From NCBI GenBank assembly GCA_963752605.1, contig CAVVYW010000005.1:1178001-1242000 (forward strand): 64,000 nt of DNA, given 5' to 3'. The notes beneath the pieces are model-generated. The model worked only from the letters and a program-made list of their open reading frames with translations. It had not been told where the DNA came from and did not search any database. How positions within the stretch are numbered: position 1 is the stretch's first letter; every line of letters begins with the position of its first letter. Of the stretch, positions 25,253 to 34,720 are shown piece after piece. The DNA comes from CAVVYW01 sp963752605. GTDB taxonomy: Bacteria > Actinomycetota > Thermoleophilia > Solirubrobacterales > 70-9. The position numbers and the translations under genes were made by a program.

Positions 25253-25724
25253 TCAGTCGCCCGGCGGGTAGTCGCCCTCCCGCGGGCGCTCGGCGCGCGG
25301 GTCGCGGCCCGGCAGCACGAACTGGGTGACGATCAGGTTCGCCGACCAGCTTCTCCCCGGAGGTCATCCGCGCCTCGATCACGGCCGTGCTCCTGCCGAC
25401 GTGGAGCGGGCGCGCCTCGCAGACGATCTCGTCCCCGAGCTCCCCGGCCGCGAACACGTTGAGCTTCAGCTCGATCGTGGTGAAGTCGTGGTTCGGGGGC
25501 AGGTTGCGGAAGGTGGCCCACGCCGCGACCGAGTCGCCGAGCGCCGTCCAGACGCCCCCGTGGACGAAGCCGCCGGGGTGCAGGTGGCGCTTGTCGATCA
25601 CCATCCGGCCCGTCGCGACCTCATCGGTGATCTCGGTCGGCTCGATCGCCATGTCGCCGGGGAAGGTGTCGGGCAGCCACTTGGCGATCTGCTCGGCGGT
25701 GATCTCGGGGTTCTTGCCAGGCAC
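25253..25724 (-). CDS. PaaI-type hotdog-fold thioesterase, one frameshift
   Basis: A hotdog-fold acyl-CoA thioesterase of about 156 residues. The central segment LHPGGFVHGGVWTALGDSVA carries the GG-x-hydrophobic-HGG pattern and an acidic residue (Asp) on the long helix. Further strands are ELKLNVFAAGELGDEIVCEA and STAVIEARMTSGEKLV. An extra G near 25346 shifts the last 30 residues; restored they read NLIVTQFVLPGRDPRAE and end at TGA 25255-25253. It is convergent with pyk, one base between stops. Substrate unknown. Confidence 0.8.
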
Positions 25725-25811
25725 GGTCGCGGCAGTATCGCGGACCGATGAGTTGTGGCCCCGCTCACAGTCTCAATCCCCGAGGTGCCCGACCATTACC
25801 TTGACCGGAGG

Positions 25812-26729
25812 ATGAATCCCGAACCAACAGGCGAGCGGCAGCCCGCGATCACGATTCGCGGCGCCGTCAAGCGGTTCGGGCCGATCACGGCGGTGGACGG
25901 CCTCGATCTCGACGTCCCGAAGGGGATCTGCCTCGGCCTGCTCGGGCCGAACGGAGCGGGCAAGTCGACCACGATGAAGATGCTCACCGGCCAGGTGATC
26001 GCCAACCAGGGTGAGATCCGGGTCTTCGACCAGGTGTTGCCCGAGGACTCCAAGCCGGCCCGGGCGATGATGGGCGTCGTCCCGCAGCTCGACAACCTCG
26101 ACATCGACGTCACGGTCGAGGACAACCTGGCGATCTTCGCCCGCCTCTACCGGGTCGAGGACGTGGGGGCGGCGGTCGAGCGCGGTCTGGCGCTGTCGCG
26201 ACTCACGGGTCGCCGCCGCGACGAGGTGGACAAGCTCTCCGGCGGCATGCGCCGGCGCCTGCTGCTCGCGCGAGGCCTGGTCCACGACCCTGACCTTCTC
26301 CTCCTCGACGAGCCGACCGTCGGGCTCGACCCCCAGATCCGGACCGAGCTCTGGTCCCTGATCGACGCCCTCCGCACCCAGGGCAAGACGATCCTGATGT
26401 CCACGCACTACATCGAGGAGGCCGAACGCCTCGCCGACGAGGTGGCCGTGATGCACCGGGGCAAGGTGATCGCGCGGGCCACCCCGGCCGAGCTGATCGC
26501 CGAGCACGCGGGGCGGGAGACGGCAGAGGTCTACGGCCCGCCCGATCGCCTCGCCGAGGTCCGCGCGCTCGCCGAGAGTGAGGGCCTCAGGGTCCGCCCG
26601 GCGGGCCCCGCGATCGCGATCGTCGGCTCCGAGGGGTCGCGCAACGGCACCGTCCCCGAAGACGCGATCCGCAGGGCGGCGACCCTGGAGGACGTGTTCG
26701 TGATCCTGACGGGCGAGGAGGCGGAGTGA
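25812..26729 (+). CDS. ABC exporter ATP-binding protein (NodI/DrrA type)
   Basis: A 305-residue ATPase. Walker A is GPNGAGKSTT (about 42-51), Q-loop GVVPQLDNLD, signature LSGGMRRRLLLARGL, Walker B LLLLDEPTVGLDP and the H-loop STHYIEEAERLAD. The C-terminal extension (about 225-305) is typical of the NodI/DrrA group, which pairs with a NodJ/DrrB permease to export lipids, oligosaccharides or drugs. ATG 25812 follows CGGAGG directly. The stop overlaps the permease ATG (TGATG). Confidence 0.9.
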   Translation: MNPEPTGERQPAITIRGAVKRFGPITAVDGLDLDVPKGICLGLLGPNGAGKSTTMKMLTGQVIANQGEIRVFDQVLPEDSKPARAMMGVVPQLDNLDIDVTVEDNLAIFARLYRVEDVGAAVERGLALSRLTGRRRDEVDKLSGGMRRRLLLARGLVHDPDLLLLDEPTVGLDPQIRTELWSLIDALRTQGKTILMSTHYIEEAERLADEVAVMHRGKVIARATPAELIAEHAGRETAEVYGPPDRLAEVRALAESEGLRVRPAGPAIAIVGSEGSRNGTVPEDAIRRAATLEDVFVILTGEEAE

Positions 26730-27526
26730 TGGAGGCCGCCCAGACTCGCGCGACCCGGATCAGGCGCCTCGACCCCGCCGCGATCAGCGGAGTGATGAGC
26801 CGCGAGGCGGCGAACTTCCGCACGTACTGGAAGGGCACCGCCTTCTCGAGCATCCTCGAGCCGATCGTCTATCTGCTCGCGTTCGGGGTCGGGCTGGGCG
26901 CGACGCTGATCGACGGGGTCGACGGGCTGAGCTACGTCGAGTTCGTCGCGACGGGGATGGTCGCCACGGCGGTGATCTTCTCCAGCGCCCTGCCGGCGAT
27001 GTTCGGCACCTTCGTCAAGGAGCGCTTCCAGAACACCTACGACGCGATCCTGGCGGCACCAGTGGATGTGGAGGAGCTTGTCACCGCGGAGATGCTGTGG
27101 ATCGGCATCCGCGCGGGCTTCTTCGGATGCTTCCCGCTGCTTGTCGGCATCGCCTTCGGGCTCGACCCGACGGCGGCGATGCTGCTGGTGCCGATCTTCG
27201 CCTTCTTCACCGCGCTCGGCTTCGCCGCCTTCGGGATCTCCGTCGCGGCCAGCGTCGCGAAGATCGACCAGTTCAACTACGTCACGACCCTGGTGATCAC
27301 GCCGCTCTTCCTGGTCGCAGGCACCTTCTTCCCGATCGACCAGCTCCCCCAGGGCCTCCAGGTCGCCGCCAACTTCAACCCGCTCTACCAGCTGGTCGAG
27401 CTGGTCCGGGGCGCAGCCTTCGGGTTCGAGTCGGTGGACATCCTGCGCTTCGCCTCCCTGGTCGCGTTCGCGGTCGCCCTCTGGCGCATCGCCGTCAGCC
27501 GGATGACGAAGCGCCTGATCGATTAG
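26729..27526 (+). CDS. ABC-2 type permease (NodJ/DrrB type)
   Basis: A 265-residue inner-membrane protein with six helices (about 40-60, 70-92, 116-138, 145-165, 176-196 and 238-255). The ABC-2 signature region NYVTTLVITPLFLVAGTFFP followed by QLPQGLQVAANFNPLYQLVE is characteristic. With the preceding ATPase it forms a simple export system; the substrate cannot be read from sequence. ATG 26729 overlaps the ATPase stop by one base, though GTG 26726 is also possible. Confidence 0.9.
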   Translation: MEAAQTRATRIRRLDPAAISGVMSREAANFRTYWKGTAFSSILEPIVYLLAFGVGLGATLIDGVDGLSYVEFVATGMVATAVIFSSALPAMFGTFVKERFQNTYDAILAAPVDVEELVTAEMLWIGIRAGFFGCFPLLVGIAFGLDPTAAMLLVPIFAFFTALGFAAFGISVAASVAKIDQFNYVTTLVITPLFLVAGTFFPIDQLPQGLQVAANFNPLYQLVELVRGAAFGFESVDILRFASLVAFAVALWRIAVSRMTKRLID

Positions 27527-28074
27527 TGGCGGGACCGACCCACGCCGCGTTCCTGCGGGCGGTCAACCTGGGCGCCACGCGAAAGGCCCCGAGCGCGAAG
27601 CTGGTCGAGATCTTCGAGGGGCTCGGGTTCGAGGAGGTCGCCACGTTCCGGACCAGCGGCAACGTCGTCTTCCGCGCCGGCGGAGGCTCCGACGCGAAGC
27701 TCCGCTCCACGATCGAGAAGGGCCTGGAGGATGGCCTCGGCTTCGAGGTGCCTACCTTCGTCCGCAGCGCCCGCGAGCTGAAGGCGATCGCAAAGCACAG
27801 CCCGTTCCCCGCAAAGGCCGTCGAGTCTTCCAAGGGCAAGCTCCAGGTGGCGCTGCTGGAGAAGGCGCCGGCAGCGGCCGCCAGGAAGAGGGTGACAGCG
27901 CTGGGGAGCGACGACGACCGCCTCGCCCTGAAGGGGACCGAGCTCTACTGGCTCCCGAGCGGCGGCACCCAGCAGTCCCCGCTGGACATGAAGGCCATTG
28001 ACGGAGCGCTCGGCCTCAACACGCTCCGCACCCAGGGAACGATCGCGCAGCTCTACGAGAAGTTCCTCGGCTAG
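27526..28074 (+). CDS. DUF1697 family protein
   Basis: A 182-residue protein starting VAGPTHAAFLRAVNLGATRK. The AFLRAVNLG start, the FRTSGNVVFRAGG strand and the late LKGTELYWLPSGGTQQSPL are the recognised DUF1697 landmarks (usually AFLRGINVG and SGNVVF). Function unknown. GTG 27526 overlaps the permease stop, so it is the third gene of that operon. Its stop codon shares a CTAG (28071-28074) with the convergent crotonase gene. Confidence 0.85.
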   Translation: MAGPTHAAFLRAVNLGATRKAPSAKLVEIFEGLGFEEVATFRTSGNVVFRAGGGSDAKLRSTIEKGLEDGLGFEVPTFVRSARELKAIAKHSPFPAKAVESSKGKLQVALLEKAPAAAARKRVTALGSDDDRLALKGTELYWLPSGGTQQSPLDMKAIDGALGLNTLRTQGTIAQLYEKFLG

Positions 28075-28969
28075 CGGTCGAGCCCGAAGTCCCCGAACGG
28101 CTCGTCCCGCTCGCGGACCGCCTCCTTGAAGCCCTTCTCGGCGGCGCGTTGCTGGAAGGCGAACCCCTCCGGCGTGTGGCGCGCGATCCCGTCCATCAGC
28201 ACGCCGAGCTCCTGGGTCGCCTGCAGGCCCTGGGCGTAGATGGCCTGGTTCACCAGCAGCTTGTGCATGACGAGCTGGTTGATCGGCACCCGGGCGATCC
28301 GCTCGAGCAGCGACTCGAAGGCCTCGTCCAGCTCTCCCGCGGCGGCCGACTCGATCGCCAGCCCCCACTCGACCGCGGTCTGCGCCGTCGATCGAGTCGC
28401 CGGTGAGGAGCAGGCGCTTGGCCCGCGCCGGCCCGACCCGGAATGCCCAGAGCGCGGTGGTCGGCACACCCCAGACCCGCGCCGGCGGATAGCCGATCTT
28501 CGCCTTGTCCTCGGCGACGAGCAGGTCGGAGCAGAGGGCCATGTCGGTCCCGCCGGCGACGCAGTAGCCGTGGACCTTGCAGACGACCGGCTTGTCGGCG
28601 TTGAAGAGGCTCATGAAGCCGCGGACGTTGCGGCTCATCATCTGGTAGTCGACCACCGGATCCCAGGTGCCCGACGGGTCGTGGTTCTTCGCCTGGACCA
28701 TCGGGATCCAGCGGCGAGCCCTCGGGCGCCTCGGCATCGGCGACACCCTCCATCTTTCCCTCGGCCGACGCCACCAGGTCGTAGCCGCCGCAGAAGCCCG
28801 TGCCGTTGCCGGCCAGGGCGATCACGTGGATCTGCGGGTCGAGGTCGGCGCGCTCGACGCAGGACGCCAGCTCCCGCGGCATCTCCAGCGTGATGCCGTT
28901 GCCACGCTCGGGGCGGTCGAGAGTGATCCGCGCGATCGCGCCGGTCACGTCGTAGGTCAGCGTGCTCAG
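28071..28969 (-). CDS. Enoyl-CoA hydratase/isomerase (crotonase) family, two frameshifts
   Basis: About 298 residues spread over three frames. The N-terminal part has ITLDRPERGNGITLEM and the oxyanion-hole segment VIALAGNGTGFCGGYDLVAS. After an extra base near 28712 come KPVVCKVHGYCVAGGTDMAL and RVWGVPTTALWAFRVGPARA. After another near 28388 the C-terminal part reads AVEWGLAIESAAAGELDEAF. Each junction becomes family-like when one base is removed. The usual catalytic Glu positions are not both obvious, so the exact reaction is open. The start is uncertain; CTG 28969 gives the family-like STLTYDVTGAIARITLDRP. Confidence 0.8.
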
Positions 28970-28996
28970 CGGATTCTGCGATAGGCCGCCGATCCT

Positions 28997-30036
28997 ATGT
29001 ACGCCTGTGGCGAAGGGCAAGATACACGCACGATCGAGGCGGCCGGGCGAGAGGTCCGCCTCTCCAACCCGGACAAGGTCTTCTTCCCGAAGGGCCGGTC
29101 TGGGAAGGGAGGTCACACCAAGCTGGATCTCGTCACCTACTACCTCGAGGTCGCCGACGCCGCCGTCAACCAGCTCCGCGAGCGGCCCGGGACGATGAAG
29201 CGGTTCGTCGACGGCGCCGGCGGCGAGTTCTTCTTCCAGAAGCGGGTGCCCGAAGAACGCGCCCGACTGGCTCGAGACCGCGACCTTCACCTTCCCGAGC
29301 GGGCGGACCGCGACCGAGCTGGTGGCAAACGACGCCGCGCATCTCGTCTGGGCGGTCAACCTCGGGGTGATCGACTTCAACCCGCACCCGGTCCGCCGCT
29401 CCGACCTCGACCGTCCCGACGAGCTGAGGGTGGACCTCGACCCGCAGCCGCGGGTCCGCTGGGACACCGTCCGCAGGGTGGCCATGTGCGTCAAGGAGGT
29501 GCTGGAGGACCACGGGCTGCGCGGTTTCCCGAAGACATCCGGCTCGCGCGGCATTCACGTCAACGTGCGGATCGAGCCGCGCTGGGATTACGACGACGTC
29601 CGGCGGGCCGCGCTGGCGCTGGCCCGCGAGGTTGAGAGGCGGGAGCCGAAGCGGGCCACCAGCAAGTGGTGGAAGGAGGAGCGCCACGGCGTCTTCGTCG
29701 ACTACAACCAGAACGCGCGCGACCGCACGATCGCCTCGGGCTACTCGGTGCGCCCCGTCCCGGACGCGCGGGTCTGCTGCCCGCTCGAGTGGGACGAGGT
29801 CCCCGACGTCGAGCCCGCCGACCTCCGGCTCGACACGGTGCCCGCGCGCCTGCAAGAAGAAGGGCGACCCCGCCGCGGACATCGACGACCACGCCGGCTC
29901 GCTCGACCAGCTGCTCGAGCTGGCCCGGCGGGACGAGGAGGAGGGCCTCGGCGACGCGCCCTGGCCGCCCCACTTCCGCAAGCAGCGCGGCGAGCCGAAG
30001 CGGGTGCAGCCGAGCCGCGCCCGTGCCGATGATTAG
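28997..30036 (+). CDS. Stand-alone LigD-type polymerase/primase domain, two frameshifts
   Basis: An AEP-superfamily polymerase like the PolDom of bacterial LigD, used in non-homologous end joining. About 345 residues after correction. Landmarks are REVRLSNPDKVFFPKG, GTMKRFVDGAGGEFFFQKR, AHLVWAVNLGVIDFNPHPVR, the catalytic DELRVDLDPQP (DxD), GFPKTSGSRGIHVNVRIEP and VFVDYNQNARDRTIASGYSV. An extra C near 29250 and an extra G near 29868 break the frame; restored, they read RVPKNAPDWLETATFTFPSG and QEEGDPAADIDDHAGSL. The ligase and phosphoesterase domains of LigD are separate genes at 30758 and 58529. Confidence 0.88.
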
Positions 30037-30039
30037 GCG

Positions 30040-30744
30040 ATGAGCGCCAACGAGTACGCCTTCACCCACGGAATAGCGAGCACGCGGTCCGCGCTCGAGC
30101 GCTGGCGGCGGGACCCGGCGCCGGTCCTCGGCTCCTGGTTCGCGGGTGCGGCGGCGATCTCGGTGCTGCTCCTGTGCGCGGTCTGGGCGGTGGCGTCCAC
30201 GGTCGGGGCCGACCTCGGCTTCGAGTACCTGCCGGGCAGCCCGCACGGGCTCGAGCTGGATGAGATCGCCGAGATCATCGGGCGCAACTCGCTGGTGCTC
30301 GCCCTCCATGCCTTCGCGTGCATCGCCGGCTTCATCGCGGGCAGCTCGCTGCCGCTCTCCGCCGCGCGCAGGTCCGGGGTCTCGCGCTGGGTGCACGAGC
30401 GGGCGAGGCCGATCGCCTTCGCCTGGGTGGTCGGGGTCACCTGCTTCTCGCTGCTCACCCAGGCGTTCACGCTCGGGGTGATCGGATCGACCATCGCGGA
30501 CACGGCCGGGATCTCACCCGGGTTGCTGGTGCTCACCGCCCTCCCCCACGCGCTGCTGGAGCTGACCGCGGTCTTCCTGCCCCTGGCCGCGTGGACGATC
30601 GCCAGCCGCCGGAGCGAATGGGATCAGCTGCTCGCCGCGACGCTGGTCACCGTGACGATCGCCATCCCGATGCTGATCGCCTCGGCGCTCTGGGAGGTCC
30701 ACGTCTGGCCCCACATCCTGGGCGCGGTCTCCCCCGGCGTGTGA
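30040..30744 (+). CDS. SpoIIM-like (stage II sporulation protein M family) membrane protein
   Basis: A 234-residue membrane protein with about five helices (35-55, 85-105, 122-145, 158-185 and 200-220). The motif LTALPHALLELTAVFLPLAA matches the PHG..E..A signature of SpoIIM-like proteins, which in non-sporulating bacteria are of unknown role. It starts 3 bases after the LigD polymerase stop, so the two are co-transcribed, although no functional link is known. Confidence 0.75.
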   Translation: MSANEYAFTHGIASTRSALERWRRDPAPVLGSWFAGAAAISVLLLCAVWAVASTVGADLGFEYLPGSPHGLELDEIAEIIGRNSLVLALHAFACIAGFIAGSSLPLSAARRSGVSRWVHERARPIAFAWVVGVTCFSLLTQAFTLGVIGSTIADTAGISPGLLVLTALPHALLELTAVFLPLAAWTIASRRSEWDQLLAATLVTVTIAIPMLIASALWEVHVWPHILGAVSPGV

Positions 30745-30757
30745 GGCGGGCGCTGAG

Positions 30758-31733
30758 TCAGACGAGCTGATCGATCGTGCAGTCGCGCGGCTTCTTGTCG
30801 TCGCGCCAGCGCATGATCTTGGACCCATGTCGGATCCGGCCGCCGCTGGTGTGGTCGTAGGTGACCTCGACCACCAGCTCCGGCCGGAGGCTGATACCAC
30901 TCGAGCTCCCGGTCGGAGTCCCAGCGGCTCGGATCGCCCGAGCCCTTCTCGCCGGTCTCGTACGGCTTCAGCTCCTTGACCAGCGCCTTCTTCTCCTTCG
31001 CCTTCAGCCCCGAGGTGTGCCCGATCGGGATCAGCTTCCCCTTCTTGTCGTAGAGGCCGAGGATCAGCGAGCCGACCGTGCCCTTCTCCTTGCCCGGCCG
31101 CCAGCCGACGATCACGCAGTCGATCGTCCGCACCCGCTTCACCTTGACCATCCCCTTGCGCTCGCCCGGCTTGTAGACGGCGTCGAGCTGCTTGGCGATC
31201 ACGCCCTCGCCGCCGGCAAGCCAGGGCTCGGCCGTCTTCGGGCGACTTCGTCAGCGGCGTCACCTCGACCGAGCCCGAGGCGCTCTTCTTGCGGCCCGGC
31301 GCGGCGGCGATCAGCTTTTCCAGCGCGGCGCGGCGCTCGGCGAACGGACTTCGAGGTCAGCTTGGTGCGGTCGCGCGCCAGCAGGTCGAATGCCCGGAAC
31401 CTGCGCCGGCGTCTCCTCGGCCAGCATCTTCACGCGGGACTCGGCGGGGTGGAGACGCATCTGGAGGCGGTTGAACTCCTCGCGGCCGTCGTCGTCGAGG
31501 ATCACCAGCTCGCCGTCCAGGACGTAGCGCCCCTTCGGGAACTCCACCTCGGGGAAGTAGCGGCGCAGCGGCTTGCCGCCCCGCGACTGGAGGTAGACCT
31601 CGTCGCCGTCCACGTATGCGAGCACGCGGAAGCCGTCGTACTTCGGCTCGTAGACCCACTCCTCGCCCTCCGGCAGCTCCTTCCGCGACAGGGCGAGCTG
31701 GGGCTTGATCGGGGGCTTGAGCGGAAGGGCCAT
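30758..31733 (-). CDS. ATP-dependent DNA ligase (LigC / LigD ligase-domain type), four or more frameshifts
   Basis: Adenylation-type DNA ligase of about 325 residues after correction, starting MALPLKPPIKPQLALSRKEL. The nucleotidyl-transfer motif I is EPKYDGFR (Lys adenylated), followed by the motif III-like YVLDGELVI, the motif IV-like EGVIAKQLDAVYKPG and the motif V-like VKVKRVRTIDCVIVGW. The C-terminal OB fold ends in GSKIMRWRDDKKPRDCTIDQ and LV. Extra bases near 31388, 31345, 31229 and 30893 each disrupt a family-like junction. It is convergent with the SpoIIM-like gene and about 0.7 kb from the polymerase gene. Confidence 0.87.
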
Positions 31734-31753
31734 GCGCGTGTAACTTTGTCGCA

Positions 31754-32455
31754 ATGAGGGGAGCGATCGCAGTCGGGGCGCTGGTGGCAGGCCTCTCCGT
31801 GCCCGCGGCGGCCGGAGCGGTCTCCTACTCGAACCCGACGCCGCTCGGCCCGCCGACAACGGGGCGGTCGCTCCGTACCCTCCTCGATCGCGGTAGCCGG
31901 CGAGCAGGGCATCACGCTCGAGGTCACCGCGACCCTGGTCGGGATCACCGCGAATCCGGAGGACAGGCAGCTCGACGCACTGCTGGTGGGCCCCAGCGGC
32001 GGCCGCGGGATCCTGATGTCCAGACGCCTGCTCAGCCCGGGGCCATCGTTCCGAGACTGGAGCGGCGCCACGCTCACGCTTCGACGACGCTGCGCGCGAA
32101 CGCCGTGCCCGGAGACTGTGCGATGGGCGCCGTGGACCTCGCCGGGGACGATGAGGCCGCCGACATCCTCCCGGGCGACTTCCCCGGACTGCCGCGCCGT
32201 ATCCGACGGGGCTCGCGGCCTTCATCGGCGGCTCTCCCCGAACGGGCTCTGGAGCCTCTATGTCGTGGATGACAACGCCGCTGACAACACTGGTGGTCAG
32301 CGGCGGCTGGCGGCTGGACATCACCACCACGGGCGCGCCACCGGCGACGCCCGGCGTCCACGCCGGTGAAGAAGAAGAGGAAGTGCAAGCGCAAGCGTCG
32401 TAAGGGCGCGGCCTCGGCAAAGCGCAAGCGCTGCAAGAAGAAGCGGCGCCGCTAG
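31754..32455 (+). CDS. Secreted P-domain-like protein with basic Cys tail, multiple frameshifts
   Basis: An exported protein of about 230 residues spread over several frames. Signal peptide MRGAIAVGALVAGLSVPAAA is followed by SYSNPTPLGPP. In shifted frames come GEQGITLEVTATLVGITANP, LDALLVGPSGGRGILMSDAC, then NGLWSLYVVDDNAADN and SGGWRLDITTTG. The last two are the usual end of proprotein-convertase P-domain-like beta sandwiches. The tail reads VKKKRKCKRKRRKGAAS then AKRKRCKKKRRR and ends at TAG 32455. I count at least five indels; exact positions are not all resolvable by eye. Confidence 0.7.
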
Positions 32456-32461
32456 CGCCGC

Positions 32462-33674
32462 GTGACAGAGCCGCCAAAGTCGTGTGACCTGCTGGTGGTC
32501 GGCGGAGGCATCCTCGGGCTGGCCGTAGCCCGCGAGCTGCTCGACCCGCCGGCCGGGCGCGAGCCTCTGCGTCCTGGAGCGCGAGCCCGAGCTGGGGGCC
32601 CACCAGACCTCCCACTCGAGCGGGGTGATCCACGCCGGCATCTACTACGAGCCCGGGTCGCTGAAGGCGCGCCTCTGCGTCGAGGGCGCCCGCGAGCTCT
32701 ACGCCTACTGCGAGGAGCGCGGGATCGAGGCGCGCAGGGACGGCAAGCTGATCGTGGCCGCCGACGAGACGGAGCTGCCACGGCTGGACGAGCTGGAGCG
32801 CCGGGGCCAGGCGAACCAGGTCCCCGGCCTGCGCCGGATCGGCGAGGACGAGATCCGGGAGTTCGAGCCGCACGCGCGCGGGGTCGCGGCGCTCCACTCC
32901 CCCGCGACCGGGGTCGTGGACTTCACAGAGGTGGCCCGCTCCTTCGCCGCCGACGTCGAGGCGGCCGGCGGCGACGTGGTACCCGGCTGCGGCGTGACGG
33001 CGCCTGAAGGCCGGCGGCGACGGCGTCCGCGTGGAGCACGTCGCGGGCTCGACCGACGCGGGCTACGTCGTCTCCTGCGCCGGAGCCTGGGCGGACCGGC
33101 TCGCGGTCGCGGCCGGCGCCGACCCGGAGCCGCGCATCGTCCCGGTCCGCGGCGCCTACCTGAAGCTGAAGCCCGAGCGGCGCGAGCTGGTGCGCGCCAG
33201 CATCTACCCGGTGCCCGGATCCGGACCTGCCCTTCCTCGGCGCCCACCTCACCCGGACGATCGACGGGGAGGTGCTGCTCGGCCCGTCCGCGCTGATGGT
33301 GGGCGCGCGGGACGGCTACCGGCTGATGCGGGTGCGGCCCGGCGACGCCGCGTCGACCCTGGCATGGCCCGGGACCTGGCGGCTGATGGGCCGCTTCTGG
33401 CGCTACGGGGCCGCCGAGATGGGGCGCGCCGCGAGCCGCCGGCTCTACGTCCGGGACCTTCGCCGCTACGTCCCCGAGCTGCCGCACCGCGGACACCCGC
33501 CGCGGCCCGGTCGGCATCAGGGCCCAGGCGCTCGACCGCAAGGGCAAGCTGGTCGACGACTTCGTCGTCCACCGCACGGAGCGCGCGCTCCACGTCCGCA
33601 ACGCCCCCTCCCCCGCCGCCACCTCCTCCCTGGCGCTCGCCCGGCTGATCGCCGACGAGGCCGAGCGGCGCTAG
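32462..33674 (+). CDS. lhgO: L-2-hydroxyglutarate oxidase (LhgO-like), four single-base insertions
   Basis: FAD-dependent oxidase of about 400 residues. The Rossmann start is CDLLVVGGGILGLAVARELL, followed by LEREPELGAHQTSHSSGVIH and GIYYEPGSLKARLCVEGARE, strongly characteristic of LhgO. Later come TGVVDFTEVARSFAADVEAA, GYVVSCAGAWADRLAVAAGA, VPVRGAYLKLKPERRELVR and HVRNAPSPAATSSLALA. Extra bases near 32545 (C), 33003 (C), 33219 (G) and 33482 (C) break the frame; removing each yields a continuous protein. Its stop shares CTAG (33671-33674) with the next, convergent gene. Confidence 0.87.
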
Positions 33675-34412
33675 AGACCCGGGATCCGCTCGAGCAGGTC
33701 CTCGATCGGCTGGAACCCACCCCCGGGCGGAGGCTCGATCGTCTGCGGCTCGCCGAGATCGGTGAGGACGACGTCCAGATTCAGAGCCTGGGAGCTGAGT
33801 TGAAGCCGGCGGATGGTCCCGTCCTCGACACCCACCCAGGCCTCGACCGTTCCGCCCTCGAACGCGGCGAGGTCGGCGGGCGCCCCGCCAAGCCGGCTCA
33901 GATCCGCGGCCAGGGCATCCGCCTCCAGCGGGGCCGCGATCCGGTAGGTGTCCACGTCCCCCACCTCCTCGCTGCCGGCGTGCCGCGGCGGGCCCAGCCA
34001 GGCTCGCGGATCTATCGCCGTCAGCGCGCCGCCCGAGAGCCGCAACCCGCGTCGGGCCCGACCCTGTAGTTCTCGCCGAAGAAGACGACGAACGCGTCAT
34101 CGCCGGTGGAGACGAGCCGAAGATCGACGCCGAAGCCGGCGGCCTGCGCCTCTCCCTCGAGGTCGAAGCTCGGCACGGCGCGGCCGGAGCTGTCGAACGG
34201 CCCCTCCAGCTGGGCAGTGGCGCGCTCTGTCGGATCCTGCGGGAGCTGTGCGTCGACGTCGATCTCCGCCCGCCCCGAGGTCGGTAACCGTTCGAAGGCG
34301 CGGTCCAGCATCGCCTCGGCCGAGAGCTTTGGAGGCGGGGGCTCATCGTCGGTGCCGCACGACGCCAGCAGCAGCGCGAACGCCGCGGCAGGCTCAGTGC
34401 CGCCCTCAGCAC
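33671..34412 (-). CDS. LppX/LprG-like lipoprotein, two frameshifts
   Basis: About 245 residues. The lipobox LLLASC followed by GTDDEPPPPKLSAEAML appears once one base is restored near 34390. The body has the LolA/LppX-like repeat of amphipathic strands: FDSSGRAVPSFDLEGEAQAA, VDLRLVSTGDDAFVVFFGEN and GTVEAWVGVEDGTIRRLQLS followed by LNLDVVLTDLGEP. Mycobacterial LppX/LprG proteins carry lipids to the outer envelope; here that is inferred from fold pattern only. A second break lies near 34030. GTG 34412 overlaps the stop of the small upstream gene. Confidence 0.7.
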
Positions 34413-34669
34413 CCGCCGAGCGTCAGGAATAGGAGGACGACGATCCCGACGAGGGCCGCGATGGCGATCAGCCGCCGGCGGGCGTAGATCTCGTCGCCAC
34501 CGCCATAGCGGCGCATCGAGGAGAGGTCGGGGCGCTTCCAGCCGCTGCGCTCCTCCTGCGGCTCCTCCTCCTCGACCGGCAGTCCCTCTTCACGCGCCTC
34601 TCGGGCCCGCGCCCGCGCTTCGGCGGCGGCCCGGCGCTCCTCGGAGCTTCTTCCTCCTCCGTATTCGAT
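34406..34669 (-). CDS. Small tail-anchored membrane protein with apparent ATC start
   Basis: An 87-residue protein: a charged helical N-terminus (EERRAAAEARARAREAREEG), an acidic block, the segment DLSSMRRYGGGDEIYARRR, and a single C-terminal membrane helix (LIAIAALVGIVVLLFLTLGG, about residues 67-86) ending in Cys. No ATG, GTG or TTG opens this frame before Met 53. ATC 34669 is directly in frame, 6 bases after TAGAGT (34681-34676), and gives IEYGGGRSS at the N-terminus. This copies the layout at egtB. The stop lies inside the start of the LppX-like gene, so they are coupled. Confidence 0.6.
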   Translation of the reverse strand: MEYGGGRSSEERRAAAEARARAREAREEGLPVEEEEPQEERSGWKRPDLSSMRRYGGGDEIYARRRLIAIAALVGIVVLLFLTLGGC

Positions 34670-34675
34670 GCCCCA

Positions 34676-34681
34676 ACTCTA
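34676..34681 (-). promoter_or_regulatory. -10 element before the ATC-start gene
   Basis: TAGAGT on the minus strand, 6 bases before ATC 34669 and 26 bases from the divergent TAGGCT at 34708. Confidence 0.45.
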
Positions 34682-34707
34682 GTTCGGTCACGTGACGAGT
34701 TGCGCAG

Positions 34708-34713
34708 TAGGCT
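34708..34713 (+). promoter_or_regulatory. -10 element of the acyl-CoA dehydrogenase
   Basis: TAGGCT, 7 bases before ATG 34721. Confidence 0.5.
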
Positions 34714-34720
34714 GACCACG

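Noticed and set aside
32462..33674. Programmed ribosomal frameshifting in lhgO and neighbours
   Set aside because: Breaks are many, lie at different contexts and occur in unrelated genes; no slippery heptamer or conserved position. Insertion errors explain them better.
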